This document shows positions 1 through 8,021 of a stretch of DNA of 64,000 nt, one piece after another. The notes beneath the pieces were generated by a model, which did no database searches, had not been told where the DNA came from, and saw nothing but the letters and a program-made list of their open reading frames with translations. Position 1 is the stretch's first letter. Every line of letters begins with the position of its first letter. Source of the DNA: Pirellulaceae bacterium (GTDB lineage Bacteria > Planctomycetota > Planctomycetia > Pirellulales > Pirellulaceae); the NCBI GenBank assembly GCA_020852965.1, contig JADYZV010000180.1, positions 1 to 64,000 of the forward strand. Reading direction: 5' to 3'. A program made the position numbers and the translations under genes.

Positions 1-3
1 AAC

Positions 4-26
4 GTCCTTGCTGACGCTGCGGGTTA
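4..26 (+). repeat. Dispersed repeat, family A (CCTTGCTGACGCTGCGGG)
   Basis: The same 23-base sequence occurs again near position 46.5 kb, where it forms both arms of a perfect inverted repeat. A second short element, containing AATCCGGGTTAAACGA, follows at about 112-129. That element recurs at about 14633-14649 and, in part, at 46617-46627. The sequence between this repeat and the first gene shows no other coding signal. Confidence 0.8.
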
Positions 27-151
27 CGATTGCATAGCAGACTGTTTTTTGCTCGTATGACGTAAACCTATTCGCTATCATCGTTTACTTCGTTTTCTCG
101 CAGACTCATGAATAATCCGGGTTAAACGACTGCAGTTCGATGGATCTCATT

Positions 152-175
152 CCTCAAGCCTCAAGCCTCAAGCCT
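152..175 (+). repeat. Short tandem repeat, CCTCAAG x3
   Basis: Three exact copies of a seven-base unit and a partial fourth lie about 20 bases before the epimerase start. They sit in its leader, where copy-number change could alter translation, but no function is shown. Confidence 0.75.
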
Positions 176-194
176 AACTCGAACGGACCATGCA

Positions 195-1166
195 ATGCGA
201 ACACTAATTACTGGCGGTTGCGGCTTCATCGGTTCCCATTTGGCCGAAGCCCTGGTAGCGGCTGGAGATGAAGTGACTGTGTTGGATGACCTTTCGACCG
301 GCAGGATCGAGAATATCGCCAGCATGGAGGGCAACGCGCGACTGCGGACGCTCATCGGTTCCGTGACCGACGAGGCATTGGTCCACGAAGCGGTGAAGGG
401 TTGCGATCAAATCTACCACTTGGCCTCGGCTGTCGGTGTGCGGCTGATAATGGACAAGCCCGTAGAGACGATCGATACGATCGTCACGGGTACGCAGACC
501 GTGCTCAAGCAGGCCAATCGATATCGCAAGCCGGTGCTGTTGACATCGACTTCGGAAGTCTATGGTAAGTCGACAGCGGTACCCTTTGATGAGGATGGCG
601 ATCGCCTTTCGGGTCCGACCACCAAGCATCGCTGGGCGTACGCTTGCGCCAAAGCGCTCGACGAATTTCTGGCCATGGCGTATTGGAAGTCAACGCGCTT
701 GCCCGTGGTGATCGTCCGTTTGTTCAATACCGTCGGCCCCAGACAAACTGGGCAGTACGGAATGGTAGTTCCGAATTTTGTACGGCAAGCTCTGGCGGGG
801 GAGCCACTACAGGTTCACGGTGACGGAGCGCAGTCGCGCTGTTTTTGTCATGTAGCCGACGTGGTGCGTGGACTGACCGGATTGATGAACTGTACCTCGG
901 CACGCGGGCAAGTCATTAACTTGGGGGCTACCGAAGAGGTTACGATCGCTGAATTAGCCCGACGAGTGGTTGCGCAGACTGGCAGCCAATCGGAGATTCG
1001 ACCGATCGCCTATGACGAAGTGTACGGCGAGGGTTTTGAAGATATGCAGCGTCGCGTGCCGTCGATAGCCAAGGCCAAGCGACTGATTCATTGGCAACCT
1101 CAACGCAGCTTGCAAGACATTATTGCCGATGTGGCGAATGAAAATGGAGCCGATACGAAAGGGTAG
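195..1166 (+). CDS. NAD-dependent epimerase/dehydratase (extended SDR)
   Basis: This 323-residue cytoplasmic enzyme of the extended short-chain dehydrogenase family probably remodels a nucleotide sugar for surface polysaccharide. The N-terminus carries the Rossmann motif TGGCGFIGSH. The catalytic part has TSTSEVYG, with the Ser/Thr of the triad, followed by YACAK, the YxxxK pair, at about residue 150. RLFNTVGPRQ and the downstream substrate region are typical of UDP-glucose epimerases, dTDP-glucose dehydratases and UDP-glucuronate decarboxylases. The length fits the family. The exact substrate cannot be read from sequence. The start is the ATG that directly opens the Rossmann strand; an ATG five bases earlier is out of frame and closes at once. 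No glycosyltransferase lies next to it; the nearest is at 22 kb. Confidence 0.9.
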   Translation: MRTLITGGCGFIGSHLAEALVAAGDEVTVLDDLSTGRIENIASMEGNARLRTLIGSVTDEALVHEAVKGCDQIYHLASAVGVRLIMDKPVETIDTIVTGTQTVLKQANRYRKPVLLTSTSEVYGKSTAVPFDEDGDRLSGPTTKHRWAYACAKALDEFLAMAYWKSTRLPVVIVRLFNTVGPRQTGQYGMVVPNFVRQALAGEPLQVHGDGAQSRCFCHVADVVRGLTGLMNCTSARGQVINLGATEEVTIAELARRVVAQTGSQSEIRPIAYDEVYGEGFEDMQRRVPSIAKAKRLIHWQPQRSLQDIIADVANENGADTKG

Positions 1167-1362
1167 CTCTTTTCCCAACTCACAGATTGCTACCAATCCG
1201 TCAGTCCTCTATGCTCAGGAGCAATGAGCGTGAAAGCAAGTTTGAGTTTGCAGAACGCTGGTCTGTCTAACCGCGAAGCGCGGCCGCGCAGGTGATGTAC
1301 AAGTCGAAACGATGCAGCGGCACCAGAGCGGTCAGCGACTATAAGGCAACCGATCGAGCAGT

Positions 1363-1851
1363 TCACAGGTCGGTGGGCTCGTTGTCGTTGTTTCCAAAAA
1401 TGTCTTCTAGGCTAGTATCCCCAGGGCGCAGATAGGCCATGTTCTCGTGCTGCAGGGTGATGGTGTTGGCGATTGTCTGGTTGGTCAAGAAGCTAGGGGG
1501 CACCCAACTGTTGTCGTTAAAGTTGCAGTTGATTGTGACGGCCACATCCTCGGTCAGATTATTGATCTGCGCAGGCGAGACGCTCATCGTATAGACGCGA
1601 ACGCCACAGGCTTGCATTAGATTGGCCACGCGTGCTCGTACGTCGTCTGCGGTGGCACCCGGAGTGACACCGGCGCGAGCACCTTCATAGGCGACCATCT
1701 GCACCGAGTGCTGAACGTAGATGAATCGGCTCAGTTCGAGCATCCCGAACACGAACATGAAGAATATCGAGACGCAAAGTGCGAACTCAACCGTTACCGT
1801 ACCACGGCGAGACCGTGACGAAGCAGATTGAGCACGTTCGGCTGGGGACAT
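1363..1851 (-). CDS. TadE-like pseudopilin, first copy
   Basis: This 162-residue protein has the layout of TadE minor pseudopilins. A short basic head is followed by RRGTVTVEFAL, the TadE-type processing and Glu region, and then one hydrophobic helix and a small external domain. In the Tad/Flp system such proteins are cleaved by a prepilin peptidase and help assemble thin adhesive pili. GGAG lies eight bases before the ATG. It is the last gene of a reverse-strand group of TadE-TadG-TadE type, separated from its upstream neighbour by about 160 bases that hold two copies of a dispersed repeat. None of the Tad ATPase, secretin or platform genes is present here. Confidence 0.85.
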   Translation of the reverse strand: MSPAERAQSASSRSRRGTVTVEFALCVSIFFMFVFGMLELSRFIYVQHSVQMVAYEGARAGVTPGATADDVRARVANLMQACGVRVYTMSVSPAQINNLTEDVAVTINCNFNDNSWVPPSFLTNQTIANTITLQHENMAYLRPGDTSLEDIFGNNDNEPTDL

Positions 1852-1867
1852 AATTGCGACTCCGTTG

Positions 1868-1969
1868 GCAGTAGTGGACGAGGTTACGAGTCCGTAGTTT
1901 GTAGTGGACGAGGTTACGAGTCTATTGGGTTCGATATATTCAGGAACTTACAATCCTGTCCACTACTGC
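1868..1969. repeat. Family B repeats (GTAGTGGACGAGGTTACGAG) inside an inverted repeat
   Basis: Two direct copies of the family B unit start at 1871 and 1901. The outer ends, GCAGTAGTGGAC at 1868-1879 and GTCCACTACTGC at 1958-1969, are perfect 12-base inverted repeats. The block lies between two TadG/TadE-like genes read on the reverse strand. Other copies or near copies are at 3213-3238, 6542-6569 and 42886-42907. Confidence 0.85.
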
Positions 1970-2009
1970 ACGGGTTGAAAGCTCAGCGGCGGACTACTAG
2001 GTTGGTTGT

Positions 2010-3158
2010 TTATTGAACTAGCATGGCTGGAAGTGTTTCGGCCAACTGTTGGAAGATGGCGTGCAGCGTAGCGGCATCGGGTGCGTGGTAGTACGACCCT
2101 CCACCGGCCGTAGCGACTTGCTGCATCAGAACTTGGTCCGCTTGAGAGCTAAAGGTGATCGTGTGGACCTTGATGTTCTGCGATAGGGCCAGGGCAGCCA
2201 GGGCCACGGGATCGTCTCCCTGAGTCATGATGCCATCGGTGAGCAAGATCAGGTTGTGTGTAGCGTTGGGGCGACTCCCCCCTTGTTCGGTCAAGGTGGC
2301 GATGCCGTCGCGCAGTCCTGCTGCGATATTGGTGTTGCCTATTAGCGGCTTGGTTGCGAGAGTCGCCAGCTTGCTACGCACGTCATCGAAGTTGATGGTT
2401 AGCGGCTGATCGATACTCGATACGGTCGAATTAAAGAGCCCAAATTCAAAGTTGCTGGCATACGAGACGAGCGAGACGCGGGGGTGGTACGGGTTCGTGT
2501 TGAGCACTGTTAAGAACGTGTCGACCGAACTTTGCAACGCGGCCCAACGGCTGAGTGTCGCATGGGGTTTGAGGAAGTAGTTTTGAATAATCGATCTACC
2601 GTTCAATTCGCCCGGGTAGGAGTAGGGATCGTTGGACAAGTCCCAGGCCATCGAGCCACTGCGGTCGACTACTAGACAGATGTCATTGTCGACACGGGTG
2701 GCGATGGAAGTTTCTTCGAGTTCGAAATCTTCGCGGTCAAGGAATTGTCCCAGGGCGGGCAAGGCGGAGACGCCGCCAACTCGGCGCACGAAAGAGGCGT
2801 GGACTTGGGTCGAATTGGTCGGTGTTCCGTCGGCAGTGAATTGATAGCGGCCATTTGGCATCGGAGTCGCGCTGCCGAATGTTACGTCGATATTACGAAT
2901 TTGCAGTGGAGCTCCTGCCACGGAATGTCGCTGGCAGATCTGTCGACCGCGTAGTCGTGCCGCATCGATACTGCCGGTCAGACCGTAAGTAATCGAAGCA
3001 GCTTTTGCGGCTGCGTCGGTCGCCAAACGCATTTCGGTCTTGGCGAGGGCGACGTAGGCCGAGTTCATGCATAGAGCTGCGATGATGCTAAGCATGGCTA
3101 GCATGAACGCGGAGAGCACGATGATCGTGCCTCGCCGACTTGGATGATGACGCTTCAT
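2010..3158 (-). CDS. TadG-like protein with von Willebrand factor A domain
   Basis: This 382-residue protein starts with a basic head and RRGTIIVLSAFML, followed by one membrane helix. This is the usual TadG arrangement, with the TadG-like flexible region at about residues 30-120. From about residue 155 it holds a von Willebrand factor A domain with an intact metal-ion site: DRSGSMA is the DxSxS motif and LLTDGIM the second acidic site. TadG proteins are placed at the outer face of the membrane and work with TadE in Tad pilus assembly or anchoring. Neighbours on both sides are TadE-like, all on the reverse strand, which suggests one transcription unit. The start is supported by CAGGTG a few bases upstream. 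Confidence 0.88.
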   Translation of the reverse strand: MKRHHPSRRGTIIVLSAFMLAMLSIIAALCMNSAYVALAKTEMRLATDAAAKAASITYGLTGSIDAARLRGRQICQRHSVAGAPLQIRNIDVTFGSATPMPNGRYQFTADGTPTNSTQVHASFVRRVGGVSALPALGQFLDREDFELEETSIATRVDNDICLVVDRSGSMAWDLSNDPYSYPGELNGRSIIQNYFLKPHATLSRWAALQSSVDTFLTVLNTNPYHPRVSLVSYASNFEFGLFNSTVSSIDQPLTINFDDVRSKLATLATKPLIGNTNIAAGLRDGIATLTEQGGSRPNATHNLILLTDGIMTQGDDPVALAALALSQNIKVHTITFSSQADQVLMQQVATAGGGSYYHAPDAATLHAIFQQLAETLPAMLVQ

Positions 3159-3308
3159 GGTGACACCTGCCTGCTGAAAAGTTCTTGTTGCAAATCACGT
3201 TGTGGTTTTGGCCGCAGTGGGCGAGGTTGCGAGTCCTGACATCTCCCTAATAACCAGACTCTTAAGCTCGTCTGCTACGCTCAAACTAAGTGGGTGCGAT
3301 GCCCCGTG

Positions 3309-3770
3309 CTACTCTCGCAGCATAAAGGCTTCGACTCGAAAGGAACCTGCACTGTCGCCGATGACGTAGTGGGAGATGGTATTGTCTCCCCATGGAACAT
3401 CGATTCGAATGCGGATCTCGTCTCCGGTAACAATATTGTCTAAGTTGTTTTGGGCTTGAGTCATGTTGCGAATTCTGACCGTCGCCTGATGGACATTTTG
3501 TTGAGTCAGCAGGGTTTCCGCATGGGTTTGAACATCGTCCGTATCGCTGATTGGACGAGTGGCCACACGGCAAGCTTCGTAAGCAGCGATCAAGGCTGAT
3601 TGCTTGACGTGCAAGCGTTGACAAATCTCGATCGCTCCAAAGACTAATGCGATGAGCACAGGCAGGACGATTGCCAGCTCCACGGTGGCGACACCGTATC
3701 TAGCTGATCGAGTTCGGCGTTGTGTGCGTCGCATGGTTTGCATCGTGAGTGGAGTCAAAGGTTCGTTCAA
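3309..3770 (-). CDS. TadE-like pseudopilin, second copy
   Basis: The encoded 153-residue protein has a basic N-terminus rich in Arg, then RYGVATVELAIVLPVL with the TadE-type Gly and Glu positions, and one hydrophobic helix to about residue 50. A short extracellular beta-rich tail follows. It is a paralogue in layout, though not a close copy, of the TadE-like gene at 1363. It lies upstream of the TadG-like gene and probably begins this operon. The start could also be at an internal Met nine codons in (MQTMRRTQ); the first is kept because both give the same mature form. Confidence 0.85.
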   Translation of the reverse strand: MNEPLTPLTMQTMRRTQRRTRSARYGVATVELAIVLPVLIALVFGAIEICQRLHVKQSALIAAYEACRVATRPISDTDDVQTHAETLLTQQNVHQATVRIRNMTQAQNNLDNIVTGDEIRIRIDVPWGDNTISHYVIGDSAGSFRVEAFMLRE

Positions 3771-3810
3771 GTATCGGTAGTCAATTGAATCAAAGTGGTT
3801 GACGCCTGGC

Positions 3811-3884
3811 CCCGGTGGCGCAGAGCCCGGTGGCCCTGAACCGGGTGGCCCTGAACCGGGTGGCCCTGCCCTGAACCGGGTGGA
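3811..3884. repeat. 15-base tandem repeat (CCGGGTGGCCCTGAA)
   Basis: Four to five imperfect copies of a 15-base GC-rich unit lie between the second TadE-like start and the end of the DUF4114 gene. Because the period is a multiple of three it could be read through as a Gly/Pro repeat, but no gene covers it. It occupies the likely leader and promoter region of the TadE/TadG group. Confidence 0.8.
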
Positions 3885-3892
3885 CGGATAAA

Positions 3893-4654
3893 CTAGTTGG
3901 GCAGTGTGCTCACATCGTCTTGGTCCAAGTCGAGGGCATTGGTTTGGCCGATGTCGACCACGAACAACGCATCGTTATAGTCGAGGTCACCACCGCCGAT
4001 GATGTCTTCAAAGCCGAGCAGAACGAAGGGTGTGCCAGGCAACAAGAAGGCGACTACGTGTTGCAACGAATCAGGGTTTTCGGCAGGGTCGTTCCACAAC
4101 CATTGCGTACCGCCATTGACCGCGTTCGAGACGAGGAAGAAGTCGAGCTGATAGCCGCGATCTCCAACGCCGATTTCGACAAAGTCACCACACTTCAGTG
4201 GCTCCCATGTGGTACGCTGATTGCCACTTTTGATGGATGCATCGGGGAACAATACCGTCGCGGTGCCGCGACTGGGTGAACCGGCCGGTGTCCAGGCGAA
4301 GCCGACGGTGTTGTGGTAACCGGCACCTTCGAAGAGGAAGTAAATGCGGAGCGGCTTGTCCGACTGCGTGCGTAGGAACAGCCGCGAAGCATCGAGCTTG
4401 AAGCCACTTACGCCGGTGAACACAACGCTTTCAGCAAGTTGGTCGTTGATAATCTGCAGAAAGCTGGGCATGTAGTTGACATAAAAGTCTTGGCTACGAG
4501 CGTCGGAGGCATACTGCATGACCGGCCCATGGACGGGCAAGCCCAAGGGGCGGGCCGGCGATTGAACCGGAGCAACGATTTGCGCACTCACGTTAGCGGC
4601 CCCGAGTGGGCAGACCGCACAGACCATCGCCAATACTAGTTTTCGAATTCGCAT
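3893..4654 (-). CDS. Secreted DUF4114-domain protein
   Basis: The 253-residue product begins with an N-terminal signal peptide that ends near VSAQ at about residue 25. The C-terminal half matches the DUF4114 pattern. Its sequence FVLLGFEDIIGGGDLDYNDA contains the conserved GGGDLDYND acidic motif, which in this family probably binds calcium. Two further stretches, about residues 85-170, are beta-rich. DUF4114 modules occur in exported and surface proteins; their function is not known. The start is firm, with GGAGGT eight bases before ATG. It lies just upstream of the Tad-like genes on the same strand, but the tandem repeat between them argues that it may be transcribed separately. Confidence 0.8.
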   Translation of the reverse strand: MRIRKLVLAMVCAVCPLGAANVSAQIVAPVQSPARPLGLPVHGPVMQYASDARSQDFYVNYMPSFLQIINDQLAESVVFTGVSGFKLDASRLFLRTQSDKPLRIYFLFEGAGYHNTVGFAWTPAGSPSRGTATVLFPDASIKSGNQRTTWEPLKCGDFVEIGVGDRGYQLDFFLVSNAVNGGTQWLWNDPAENPDSLQHVVAFLLPGTPFVLLGFEDIIGGGDLDYNDALFVVDIGQTNALDLDQDDVSTLPN

Positions 4655-4950
4655 TGTCGTTTACCTCCACCGCACGGTTTTGCACCTGCGGCAATACTAA
4701 GTTGCAGAGCTTGAAAAGGCGTCGAGTCGAATCAACCCGCACGTCTCGTAAAGTAGGCCTAGTTCGCTGGCCTATCGTAAACCTAGGTCAGGTTTCTACA
4801 GCTAGCAGGCTGTGCGTACCAAAAATCTCGAAATATCTACGGCCGGAGCCTGCCAAGTCGGTTTGCCCTCGAAAGAAACGACTCTTGAGTTACAATGAGC
4901 CCTAAATTCAATACAACCGGAACATTGCTTTGATTGCTAGGAGCTTGGAT

Positions 4951-6540
4951 ATGTCGCCCCTCACTGCTCAACAGGCAGATATACTCGCCGCTGGCCAATG
5001 GCGGCCCTCGCTCGCGTCGAAAACCTTTCAATCGGTCAACCCGGCCAGCGGTGAACTGCTCCCGTACCATTTCCCTGTGAGCAGTTGGGAGGATTGTGAC
5101 CAAGTGCTGCAGGCGGCCACCGAGGCAGCCGAGCGACTTCGCCAACTGCCGCCCGCGCAGTTAGCCGCATTCCTGGAAGCCTTCGCGGTACAGCTAGAGG
5201 CCAACAGCCAAGCTCTGTGCGAGCTGGCGCATCGCGAGTCGGCACTGCCACTAAAACCGCGTTTGGCTGACGTCGAACTGCCACGCACTGCGGGGCAACT
5301 GCGACAAGCGGCCACGGCTGCGCGCAGCGGGTCGTGGGCTCAAGCAGTCATCGATACCCAGCTTGGTATTCGCTCCTGTTACGAACCGATCGGACCGGTG
5401 TGTGTGTTTGGCCCTAACAATTTCCCCTTTGCGTTTAACAGCGCCGCCGGTGGTGATTTCGCCGCAGCGATCGCCGCGGGCAATCCGGTCATTGCCAAAG
5501 CTAACCCTTCGCATCCAGCGACGACTAAACTGCTCGCGGAATTGGCGCTGAAGGCGATTGAAGAGACGAATCTGCCACCGGCCACGCTACAGCTCATCTA
5601 TCGCACGTCGCACGAAGATGGTGCGCGCTTGGTTGCCGACCCACGCGTCGGAGCGATTGGCTACACGGGCAGCCGCCACGCGGGGCTAGTGCTCAAAGCG
5701 GCCGCCGATGCGGTAGGCACGCCGATTTACTTGGAGCTATCGAGTATCAATCCAGTAGTCATTCTGCCAGGTGCGCTGGTCGAACGTGGCGACGAGATTG
5801 TGGGAGAGTTCGTGACCAGTGGTTTGATGGGGACAGGCCAATTCTGCACCAATCCTGGCTTGGTCTTGCTAGTCCAAGGAGCTCAGACCGATCAGTTTCT
5901 CAACGCGGTGACTGCCAAGTACGAAGCGGCCGCCCCAGGCACGCTCCTCTCGACGTCCGTCCAAGAGTCGTTAACTTCCGCCATCAACACGATCACGAAG
6001 GCGGGGGCCAAACTGCTATGTGGCGGGCAAGCCGTCGCAGGACAGTGCAGCGTGAGCAACACGCTGTTGCAAGTCTCTGCGGAAGCATTCATCGCACAAG
6101 CGGAAGTGTTTCAGACCGAAGCCTTCGGCAACGCAGCGTTGGTTGTGGTAGCCGACAACGTCAATCAGCTCGGCGGTGTACTGCGCGCACTGGAAGGCAA
6201 CCTGACCGGTTGTATCTACTCGGATACACAAGGCGCCGACGATGCGGCCTACGATCAACTGGCACCGCTGCTGGCGCGCCGCGTAGGACGGCTGCTCAAC
6301 GACAAGATGCCGACCGGCGTGGCCGTTAGTCCCGCCATGAATCACGGCGGCCCGTTCCCCGCGACGGGGCATCCAGGCTTTACCGCTGTCGGTATACCCG
6401 CCAGCTTATTTCGCTTCGCCAAACTGACGTGTTACGATGCCGTTCGCCAACAGCGACTCCCCGGTCTGCTGCAAGACAAGAATCCGACCGGTCAAACGTG
6501 GCGCTGCATCGATTTGAAGTGGACGACGGCTGATGTTTAG
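4951..6540 (+). CDS. NADP-dependent aldehyde dehydrogenase, alpha-ketoglutaric semialdehyde type
   Basis: This 529-residue enzyme of the aldehyde dehydrogenase superfamily most resembles 2,5-dioxovalerate (alpha-ketoglutaric semialdehyde) dehydrogenases. These finish the non-phosphorylating breakdown of pentoses, sugar acids or hydroxyproline to 2-oxoglutarate. Visible signs are FGPNNFPFAFN with the catalytic Asn, the cofactor-binding segment AGNPVIAKANPSHP, the glycine motif GYTGSR, the catalytic Glu region LELSSINPVV and the catalytic Cys in GTGQFCTNPG. The ATG at 4951 is chosen because AGGAG lies seven bases before it; a TTG seven codons earlier has no such site. No sugar-acid dehydratase is next to it, so the pathway is open. 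Confidence 0.87.
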   Translation: MSPLTAQQADILAAGQWRPSLASKTFQSVNPASGELLPYHFPVSSWEDCDQVLQAATEAAERLRQLPPAQLAAFLEAFAVQLEANSQALCELAHRESALPLKPRLADVELPRTAGQLRQAATAARSGSWAQAVIDTQLGIRSCYEPIGPVCVFGPNNFPFAFNSAAGGDFAAAIAAGNPVIAKANPSHPATTKLLAELALKAIEETNLPPATLQLIYRTSHEDGARLVADPRVGAIGYTGSRHAGLVLKAAADAVGTPIYLELSSINPVVILPGALVERGDEIVGEFVTSGLMGTGQFCTNPGLVLLVQGAQTDQFLNAVTAKYEAAAPGTLLSTSVQESLTSAINTITKAGAKLLCGGQAVAGQCSVSNTLLQVSAEAFIAQAEVFQTEAFGNAALVVVADNVNQLGGVLRALEGNLTGCIYSDTQGADDAAYDQLAPLLARRVGRLLNDKMPTGVAVSPAMNHGGPFPATGHPGFTAVGIPASLFRFAKLTCYDAVRQQRLPGLLQDKNPTGQTWRCIDLKWTTADV

Positions 6541-6541
6541 C

Positions 6542-6569
6542 GTAGTGGACTCGTAACCTCGTCCACTAC
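6542..6569. repeat. Family B repeat forming a perfect hairpin
   Basis: GTAGTGGAC and GTCCACTAC pair as a nine-base stem around a ten-base loop. The element begins two bases after the aldehyde dehydrogenase stop codon. It has no T-run, so it is a REP-like hairpin rather than a standard terminator, although it could protect or end the upstream message. Confidence 0.8.
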
Positions 6570-6688
6570 GGCAAACGGTTGACAAAAAACGTGCGATCGG
6601 CTTTCCACATGGGGCGTGGTGCAGGTATACTGTGGCAAGTCGACTGCTTTCTACTTATCCAAACTTCTCTTCTCAGCCTGACAATCGC

Positions 6689-7495
6689 ATGTTGCAAAAA
6701 GAAAAAAGTCCGCGCAAATTGCTGTTGGGGCACGAAGGTCGCGAGAAAATGCGCGTCGCCGGGCGCTTCAACGCACAATTGATCGACGAGGTGCGAAAGA
6801 TAATGCTGCCGGGTACGACGACGGCTCAAATCGATGAATTGATCCAGCAGTATACCCTGGACCATGGCCACACGGCCGCGACGCTGGGCTACATGGGCTA
6901 TCCCAAGAGTTGCTGCACCAGCATCAATGATGTCATTTGCCATGGCATCCCCGATGAAACGCGACTGAACGAAGGGGACATCATCAACGTCGATGTCACC
7001 AGCATCGTCGGAGGCTGGTTTGGCGACCAGTCGGAAACTTTTATCATCGGCAAAGGGAGTGAAGAAGCGATCGCGGTAACCCAGGCTGCCTTCGACTGCA
7101 TGCACATGGCCATCGAAGCTCTCTATCCGGGATGCCCGGTCAGCACGATAGGTGACACGATTGTCGCCGAGGCCCATCGCCGCGGCTTCTCGGTCGTGCG
7201 TGAGTACGTTGGGCACGGGCTGGGGCAAGTCTTTCACCAACCGCCGAACATCCCTCACTTTCCTGACCGCAAATCGCGTCAGCAGCGCTTGCTACCTGGC
7301 ATGTGCTTTACGGTCGAACCGATGATCAATGCCGGTACGCGTTTCACGCGACTCGACAAAAAGGATGGCTGGACAGTTCGCACGCGCGATCATCGACTAT
7401 CAGCTCAGTTCGAGCACACCGTGCTGATGACCGAAAACGGTCCCGAAATCCTAACCATCACCCAAGACGGCCCTCAAAAGGGCCATCAGTTCTAA
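6689..7495 (+). CDS. map: Type I methionine aminopeptidase
   Basis: This cytosolic metallopeptidase removes the initiator methionine from new proteins. All five metal ligands of the family can be placed in the 268-residue protein: D102 in NVDVTS, D113 in FGDQSE, H176 in GHGLG, E210 in TVEPM and E242 in EHTV. The spacing is like that of the E. coli enzyme. The substrate-side His is in CHGIPDE. The ATG at 6689 gives a typical length. A GTG 19 codons upstream would add a tail unlike the family. No clear Shine-Dalgarno sequence precedes either start. A weak promoter-like TATACT lies at 6626-6631. The gene stands alone, without the usual secY or infA neighbours. Confidence 0.93.
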   Translation: MLQKEKSPRKLLLGHEGREKMRVAGRFNAQLIDEVRKIMLPGTTTAQIDELIQQYTLDHGHTAATLGYMGYPKSCCTSINDVICHGIPDETRLNEGDIINVDVTSIVGGWFGDQSETFIIGKGSEEAIAVTQAAFDCMHMAIEALYPGCPVSTIGDTIVAEAHRRGFSVVREYVGHGLGQVFHQPPNIPHFPDRKSRQQRLLPGMCFTVEPMINAGTRFTRLDKKDGWTVRTRDHRLSAQFEHTVLMTENGPEILTITQDGPQKGHQF

Positions 7496-7496
7496 G

Positions 7497-7552
7497 TTTA
7501 ATGTGGCACGACGCTCCGCGTTGCCTTTTTAATGTGGCACGACGCTCCGCGT
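7497..7552. repeat. Family C repeat, two direct copies (ATGTGGCACGACGCTCCGCG)
   Basis: Two copies, beginning at 7497 and 7528, lie directly after the methionine aminopeptidase stop. The reverse complement, with one base changed, is the sequence repeated three times inside the MerR-TPR gene at 23372-23450. The next 170 bases are T- and C-rich and hold nothing recognisable. Confidence 0.85.
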
Positions 7553-7724
7553 CGTTTCCTCTCTTCTTGTCTTCTTCTTGTCTCTTGCAATCTATTTTCC
7601 ATCTTCAATCCACCAGTCAGCTCACGGCGACTTCCTGTTCATTCTGTATTGCATCCGCATCAACACCGCAGAATTTTGAGAGCGGGCTTCACAATCGACT
7701 AGGGCCCTTAATTGCCGAGAGTGA

Positions 7725-7995
7725 AACGAAGGCTTCCGAGCCGAAAGGAATTTGCAGCATTTCAGAGCAATCGCAGCGCTGGTCGAAATTCTAGGAGAAT
7801 CAAATACTAGGAGAATCAAAGAAGGGAGCCGCCGAGTATTTCGAAGTTTGCCGTGCCAAACGAAACACCGTTGAATATGACATCGCGGGTGTTACCAGCC
7901 AAGCATAAGCAAGTGAGTTGATCGAATACGCGACGCAATTTCGTGCAGAAGTCGCCAATTGGTTGGAAACGAATCATCCCACTTTGCTTCGTTGA
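7725..7995 (+). pseudogene. Remnant of a HEPN-domain protein (SAV_6107-like)
   Basis: No intact gene is present, but decayed frames spell a small helical protein. The first piece reads NEGFRAERNLQHFRAIAAL. The second, one frame over, starts at AAEYFEVCRAKRNTVEYD and ends WLETNHPTLLR before a stop at 7993. The pattern of HF, then RxKRN, YD and a closing NHP resembles small HEPN proteins often found beside nucleotidyltransferases. The frame change coincides exactly with a 16-base tandem duplication (14 identical bases, CTAGGAGAATCAAA, at 7791 and 7807). Removing one copy joins the two pieces in frame. A TAA at 7906 interrupts the second piece, and the N-terminus is missing. Family assignment is from memory of the pattern. 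Confidence 0.6.
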
Positions 7996-8021
7996 TTAAC
8001 TCAATTCGAGGATGCGTAGTA

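Noticed and set aside
7469-7484. GGCCCT/AGGGCC hairpin as a terminator of the methionine aminopeptidase gene
   Set aside because: It lies within the last codons and is not followed by a T-run.
7303-7794. A 163-codon forward frame at the end of the methionine aminopeptidase gene
   Set aside because: It overlaps the true gene in another frame and then runs through intergenic repeats and part of the HEPN remnant.
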